A stretch of DNA of 64,000 nt, from positions 5,582,815 through 5,646,814 of the forward strand of contig NC_030683.2 in the NCBI RefSeq assembly GCF_000004195.4, written 5' to 3'. Position 1 is the stretch's first letter, and every line of letters starts with the position of its first letter. The DNA comes from Xenopus tropicalis (Eukaryota; Chordata; Amphibia; Anura; Pipidae). Of this stretch, positions 57,801-64,000 are shown piece by piece. The notes under the pieces were generated by a model. That model saw only the letters and a list, made by a program, of their open reading frames with translations, was not told the origin of the DNA and searched no databases. The position numbers and the translations under genes were made by a program.

Positions 57801-58448
57801 TTGAGCTTTTGGCTTGACAATAAATGGTGGAGACATTTTGCCCCCCATTAATGCCACCGCTAAGGACAGGAGATTAGTTCTGCCCGGCTACCGGCTAAGG
57901 ACAAGCTGTTGCTCCGTCAGATCTGCCCCCCTCCATGACAGGCCGGGGCGCGTGCGTCTCACAGGGGGGTGTCAGGTTCTCCCTCTTTGATAATCCGGCA
58001 GCCTCCGAGTGATCCAGTTAACGGATTGTCACCAACATTCCAACAACAGCAGCAAAATGAGCCGGGGCCAAAGGCACGAGGGGCAGAAGTGAGCAAAGTG
58101 TTAACGGACGGGCCCCGCACAGGGGCAGCGCTGAAAGCTCCTGTTTGCACTCTGATTGGCCAGATGCCTGCACTCACCTTCACTTGTCATGTCTCCTACC
58201 CTGAAATGTGGGTGGCAAGGGGGGGACCCCAGCGGGCAAGGCCATTCATACACAGGCCAATCAGTAAATAGACACCAAAGGAGTGTATCTGTCTGATTAA
58301 AGGGAAAGTTCAACATAAAATTAACTTTAAGTACTGTATAAACAGCTGCAATTTGCAAATAGTCTTTTAATGACTGTCGTTTTGCAGTTTGGAAGCTTGA
58401 AATGAATTCATTTAAATGAGAATGCCCGGAAAGGAAAATAAACAGGTT
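57801..58448. other. unique spacer with a T2-like start
   Basis: TTAAAGGGAAAGTTCAACAT at about 58298 is a T2-like terminus that leads into the next array. The rest has no recognised feature. Confidence 0.45.
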
Positions 58449-59871
58449 CATAGCCTGTACAGAGAGATACCATACAACTATGGCACATAGGGATTCCCCT
58501 GTACTAAGCACAATTCAGCAGGAACAGCCCCCTAAGTTTGCTCATAGCCTGTACAGAGAGATACCATACAACTATGGCACATAGGGATTCCCCTGTACTA
58601 AGCACAATTCAGCAGGAACAGCCCCCTAAGTTTGCTCATAGCCTGTACAGAGAGATACCATACAACTATGGCACATAGGGATTCCCCTGTACTAAGCACA
58701 ATTCAGCAGGAACAGCCCCCTAAGTTTGCTCATAGCCTGTACAGAGAGATACCATAAAACTATGGCACATAGGGATTCCCCTGTACTAAGCACAATTCAG
58801 CAGGAACAGCCCCCTAAGTTTGCTCATAGCCTGTACAGAGAGATACCATAAAACTATGGCACATAGGGATTCCCTTGTACTAAGCACAATTCAGCAGGAA
58901 CAGCCCCCTAAGTTTGCTCATAGCCTGTACAGAGAGATACCATAAAACTATGGCACATAGGGATTCCCCTGTACTAAGCACAATTCAGCAGGAACAGCCC
59001 CCTAAGTTTGCTCATAGCCTGTACAGAGAGATACCATAAAAACTATGGCACATAGGGATTCCCCTGTACTAAGCACAATTCAGCAGGAACAGCCCCCTAA
59101 GTTTGCCCATAGCCTGTACAGAGAGATACCATACAACTATGGCACATAGGGATTCCCCTGTACTAAGCACAATTCAGCAGGAACAGCCCCCTAAGTTTGC
59201 TCATAGCCTGTACAGAGAGATACCATAAAACTATGGCACATAGGGATTCCCCTGTACTAAGCACAATTCAGCAGGAACAGCCCCCTAAGTTTGCCCATAG
59301 CCTGTACAGAGAGATACCATACAACTATGGCACATAGGGATTCCCCTGTACTAAGCACAATTCAGCAGGAACAGCCCCCTAAGTTTGCTCATAGCCTGTA
59401 CAGAGAGATACCATACAACTATGGCACATAGGGATTCCCCTGTACTAAGCACAATTCAGCAGGAACAGCCCCCTAAGTTTGCCCATAGCCTGTACAGAGA
59501 GATACCATAAACCTATGGCACATAGGGATTCCCCTGTACTAAGCACAATTCAGCAGGAACAGCCCCCTAAGTTTGCCCATAGCCTGTACAGAGAGATACC
59601 ATAAAACTATGGCACATAGGGATTCCCCTGTACTAAGCACAATTCAGCAGGAACAGCCCCCTAAGTTTGCTCATAGCCTGTACAGAGAGATACCATAAAA
59701 CTATGGCACATAAGGATTCCCCTGTACTAAGCACAATTCAGCAGGAACAGCCCCCTAAGTTTGCTCATAGCCTGTACAGAGAGATACCATAAAACTATGG
59801 CACATAGGGATTCCCCTGTACTAAGCACAATTCAGCAGGAACAGCCCCCTAAGTTTGCCCATAGCATGTAC
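58449..59871 (+). repeat. 94-bp tandem array (about 15 copies)
   Basis: The unit starts CATAGCCTGTACAGAGAGAT and contains ATGGCACATAGGGATTCCCC and AGCAGGAACAGCCCCC, period 94. Copies differ by single substitutions (ACAACTATGG/AAAACTATGG; TTGCTC/TTGCCC). It probably grew inside the T2-like element starting near 58298. Confidence 0.96.
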
Positions 59872-59906
59872 AGAGAATCCTAATTCCTATATTTACAGGC
59901 GCATCC

Positions 59907-60506
59907 CTATATTAGAAGAGGCAATAAGTTCCGCAGTGTTAGTTTGCCTTTATAGTAGGCGCGGGCGCTGAATCCCAGGCGTTGGCACGCTGCAGGCTGG
60001 TAGAGCTCAGGGCTCTCTGCATGAAGGTAAATCCCACAGTCTGTAAGGGCCTGTATCACAGACAGAAGACATTTATGGGCTGCAGGAAGCCGGCTCTTCT
60101 CCCCCCATAAATGGGCCCTTTGTAGGACCAATGTGCAAGAGATGCGGGGTCGGCCATGTTGGAAGCAAGATAACAGAGAGAGGATTGTGCCGACAGGCAG
60201 CAAGAGTTCAGGGCTCCGGTGGAAAGGAAAGTCCAGTTCTCCCAAACCCTTCAGCAACCTGACCGCAAGGAAAATCCCTGCAAATAAACTGTGAGCTGGA
60301 ACCAAGGCAGCACTGCCGGCCTGGCAGCTTCCATACAGCTCGAGTAGGATAGAGGGGCGGAATGTGGGGCCAGAGGGCAGTTCCGCACCCGCCTGAGTTT
60401 TCTTGTAACCAATGATCCTCTTGGGCTCATTAATCAGAGATATCAGGGGCATTATAACTATATTATACGGTGCCGGGCCCATTGTGCTGTGAGGGCACTT
60501 CTGCAT
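59907..60506 (-). other. 199-codon non-repetitive open frame, unassigned
   Basis: An ATG-started minus-strand frame in unique sequence (begins MQKCPHSTMGPAPYN, ends TLRNLLPLLI). I recognise no domain; there is no signal peptide, though Leu-rich stretches occur. At this base composition one frame of this length in the unique part of the window is not very unlikely by chance. It could also be part of an unrecognised transposon. I do not call it a gene. Confidence 0.15.
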
Positions 60507-60609
60507 GATTTACTAACCAGGGAAATACTGTCGAGCACAACATGTTTGTATTGTCTCCCACAGTCCCACACACAGCTCCCCGTGTTGGGGAATTAGACTG
60601 CACGTTCCA

Positions 60610-62396
60610 CCAAGTCAACAAGATGGAGACAGTTGGATAAAATGGAGACAGAAGGACAAGATTGAGACAAGGGGTTAATACTGAGCCAGTAGGGCAAGAT
60701 GGAGACAGTAGGGCAAGATGGAGACAGTAGGGCAAGATGGAGACAGTAGGGCAAGATGGAGACAGTAGGGCAAGATGGAGACAGTAGGGTAAGATGGAGA
60801 CAGTAGGGCAAGATGGAGACAGTAGGGTAAGATGGAGACAGTAGGGCAAGATGGAGACAGTAGGGTAAGATGGAGACAGTAGGGAAAGATGGAGACAGTA
60901 GGGCAAGATGGAGACAGTAGGGCAAGATGGAGACAGTAGGGCAAGATGGGGACAGTAGGGCAATATGGAGACAGTAGGGCAAGATGGAGACAGTAGGGTA
61001 AGATGGAGACAGTAGGGAAAGATGGAGACAGTAGGGCAAGATGGGGACAGTAGGGCAATATGGAGACAGTAGGGCAAGATGGAGACAGTAGGGCAATATG
61101 GAGACAGTAGGGCAAGATGGAGACAGTAGGGCAAGATGGAGACAGTAGGGCAAGATGGAGACAGTAGGGCAAGATGGAGACGGTAGGGCAAGATGGAGAC
61201 GGTAGGGCAAGGTGGAGACAGTAGGGCAAGATGGAGACAGTAGGACAAGATGGAGACAGTAGGGCAAGATGGAGACAGTAGGGCAAGATGGAGGCAGTAG
61301 GGCAAGATGGAGACAGTAGGACAAGATGGAGACAGTAGGGCAAGATGGAGACAGTAGGGCAAGATGGGAACAGTAGGGCAAGATGGAGACAGTAGGGCAA
61401 GATGGAGACAGTAGGGCAAGATGGAGACAGTAGGGCAAGATGGGGACAGTAGGGCAAGATGGAGACAGTAGGGCAAGATGGAGACAGTAAGGTAAGATGG
61501 AGACAGTAGGGCAAGATGGAGACAGTAGGACAAGATGGAGACAGTAGGGCAAGATGGGGACAGTAGGGCAAGATGGGGACAGTAGGGCAAGATGGAGACA
61601 GTAGGGCAAGATGGAGACAGTAGGACAAGATGGAGACAGTAGGACAAGATGGAGACGGTAGGGTAAGATGGAGACAGTAGGACAAGATGGAGACGGTAGG
61701 GTAAGATGGAGACAGTAGGACAAGATGGAGACAGTAGGACAAGATGGAGACGGTAGGGTAAGATGGAGACAGTAGGACAAGATGGAGACGGTAGGACAAG
61801 ATGGAGACGGTAGGACAAGATGGAGACGGTAGGGTAAGATGGAGACAGTAGGACAAGATGGAGACAGTAGGACAAGATGGAGACGGTAGGACAAGATGGA
61901 GACGGTAGGACAAGATGGAGACGGTAGGGCAAGATGGGGACGGTAGGACAAGATGGAGACAGTAGGGCAAGATGGAGGCAGTAGGGCAAGATGGAGACAG
62001 TAAGGCAAGATGGAGACAGTAGGGCAAGATGGAGACAGTAGGACAAGATGGAGACAGTAGGGCAAGATGGAGACAGTAGGGCAAGATGGAGACAGTAGGG
62101 CAAGATGGAGACAGTAGGGCAAGATAGAGACAGTAGGGCAAGATGGGAACAGTAGGGCAAGATGGAGACAGTAGGGCAAGATGGAGACAGTAGGGCAAGA
62201 TGGAGACAGTAGGGCAAGATGGAGACAGTAGGGCAAGATGGAGACAGTAGGGCAAGATGGGAACAGTAGGGCAAGATGGGAACAGTAGGGCAAGATGGAG
62301 ACGGTAGGGCAAGATGGGGACGGTAGGACAAGATGGAGACGGTAGGGCAAGATGGGGACAGTAGGACAAGATGGAGACGGTAGGGCAAGATGGAGA
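60610..62396 (+). repeat. 19-bp minisatellite, GAGACAGTAGGGCAAGATG unit, orientation B
   Basis: About 94 copies, very regular, with GACGG/GACAG, GGGCA/GGACA/GGGTA and GGGGAC/GGGAAC variants. It is the reverse complement of the unit at 47.1-49.2 kb. All three minus-strand frames are open, giving long Ser/Pro/Cys/Leu frames that I reject as genes. Confidence 0.97.
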
Positions 62397-63045
62397 CTGT
62401 GCACCTGTACATTTTTATTGCCCAAACTATAGAGGGTGCAGTCCCTGGGGAGTCCAGGCGAGAGGGGGGTAAGTAAGGTATCACAATCCCTTGCTCCCCA
62501 ACCCAAACTCATACTCCTATCTCTCTCTGAGCCGCCGGTCCCTCGCTGGGCAGTCCCACTATATAAACACCGGGGCCTCACAAACGTCTGTATTGTCCCA
62601 GTTATTCCACCCTGACCCCCCCCCCCCATACGCACAGCAGCCGTGTAAGTGCAGCCCCTCCGACAAGGGCAACATGAAGGCTTTCAAATGCTAATTACCC
62701 CCATGTAACAACCCAAGCCCTGACCCCCCGAGGGGCACAACTGCCTAATCATTGGGGGTTAAAGGTTCCGCAGCCCCGGGCCAACGTGTGTTTGTTTTCC
62801 CTTCATGTTCTGTGCGTAGGGAAATTATGGGATGGGGAATCTTCCTGCCATAAATACCTGCACTCATGTCCCGGGGGGTCCACAAACACCTGAGACACAT
62901 TTCCCGTCACCTGTCCCCCCTCTCCAATCATTAACCAACATGTCAATTTCCTGAGGTGGAAAGTGGTTTTGTGTCAACTTTTTACACATTCACTGAGGAA
63001 ATTATTTACCTGAAGCCGATCTGCCTGTAAGGAACTCTGAGTAAT
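62397..63045. other. unique spacer
   Basis: No gene recognised. The stretch at about 62640-62720 (GGCTTTCAAATGCTAATTAC) has homeodomain-like words. Confidence 0.4.
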
Positions 63046-64000
63046 GTACCCCCTACTGTAAATGATAAGGATATTAGCAGTCACTGAGGGGTTCTGTGCC
63101 CATATAAAGGCACAAGGCTGCAGGCTGAGTTATACAGGGAACTCTGAGTATCACTCATGTATTATAAGGGATAATGTACCCCCTACTGTAAATGATAAGG
63201 ATATTAGCAGTCACTGAGGGGTTCTGTGCCCCCCATATAAAGGCACAAGGCTGCAGGCTGAGTTATACAGGGAACTCTGAGTATCACTCATGTATTATAA
63301 GGGATAATGTACCCCCTACTGTAAATGATAAGGATATTAGCAGTCACTGAGGGGTTCTGTGCCCCCCATATAAAGGCACAAGGCTGCAGGCTGAGTTATA
63401 CAGGGAACTCTGAGTATTACTCATGTATTATAAGGGATAATGTACCCCCTACTGTAAATGATAAGGATATTAGCAGTCACTGAGGGGTTCTGTGCCCCCC
63501 AAATAAAGGCACAAGGCTGCAGGCTGAGTTATACAGGGAACTCTGAGTATCACTCATGTATTATAAGGGATAATGTACCCCCTACTGTAAATGATAAGGA
63601 TATTAGCAGTCACTGAGGGGTTCTGTGCCCCCCATATAAAGGCACAAGGCTGCAGGCTGAGTTATACAGGGAACTCTGAGTATCACTCGTGTATTATAAG
63701 GGATACTGTACCCCCTACTGTAAATGATAAGGATATTAGCAGTCACTGAGGGGTTCTGTGCCCATATAAAGGCACAAGGCTGCAGGCTGAGTTATACAGG
63801 GAACTCTGAGTATCACTCATGTATTATAAGGGATAATGTACCCCCTACTGTAAATGATAAGGATATTAGCAGTCACTGAGGGGTTCTGTGCCCATATAAA
63901 GGCACAAGGCTGCAGGCTGAGTTATACAGGGAACTCTGAGTATCACTCATGTATTATAAGGGATAATGTACCCCCTACTGTAAATGATAAGGATATTAGC
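63046..64000 (+). repeat. 133-bp tandem array, copy 3 of 3, runs off the window
   Basis: Same unit and orientation as at 673-2150 and 54830-55800; about seven units are visible and the array continues past position 64000. Confidence 0.96.

Noticed and set aside
60463..62635. Overlapping minus-strand frames of about 564-680 codons, rich in SCPTVSILPYCLHLALLSP
   Set aside because: They are three frames of a 19-bp minisatellite with no stops on that strand; all three being open at once shows there is no coding selection.

Overview
This is vertebrate nuclear DNA from a clawed frog (Xenopus, probably X. tropicalis; the species is inferred). Two things point there. First, the only protein-coding gene is a complete frog-type emx2 homeobox gene. 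Second, the interspersed repeats are Xenopus-style MITEs: T2-type elements with TTAAAGG ends, and a very common family with CAGGTATGGGACC ends. There are no bacterial-type genes, no CRISPR array and no recognisable structural RNA gene.

Layout. 0-19 kb is upstream flank: MITEs, several of them carrying internal tandem arrays, then five short-unit minisatellites, GATA and TA microsatellites, and stretches of unique AT-rich DNA. 19.3-27.5 kb is emx2 on the + strand: a CpG-rich, TATA-less promoter region, three coding exons (19801-20191, 23241-23425, 26154-26321) and a 3' UTR ending at a poly(A) signal at 27466. The predicted protein has 247 residues, with an eh1-like motif near the N-terminus, a YPWL hexapeptide and a complete homeodomain split by intron 2 at the usual site. 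27.5-32.3 kb is largely unique downstream DNA with an inverted pair of T2 MITEs. From 32.3 kb to the end the window is dominated by tandem arrays with unit lengths of about 12, 19, 20, 28, 42, 51, 59, 94, 112, 113 and 133 bp. Islands of unique sequence lie between them, and some (for example 35.34-35.58, 46.34-46.52 and 49.45-49.65 kb) look like conserved homeodomain-site-rich regulatory DNA.

By rough addition the tandem arrays cover about 28 kb of the 64 kb. Almost every long open frame outside emx2 is an arithmetic by-product of these arrays: either the unit length is a multiple of three, or the unit lacks stops in all frames of one strand. The one such frame that merits a real test is an 804-codon minus-strand frame over the 51-bp array at 49.8-52.2 kb.

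The best candidates for something unusual are: one 19-bp minisatellite family present in opposite orientations at 47.1-49.2 and 60.6-62.4 kb; a 4.15-kb 12-bp satellite nested inside a 20-bp minisatellite; a near-perfect 108-bp palindrome at 7868-7975; an 18-C run that serves as the polypyrimidine tract of emx2 exon 3; and many long dG:dC homopolymers.
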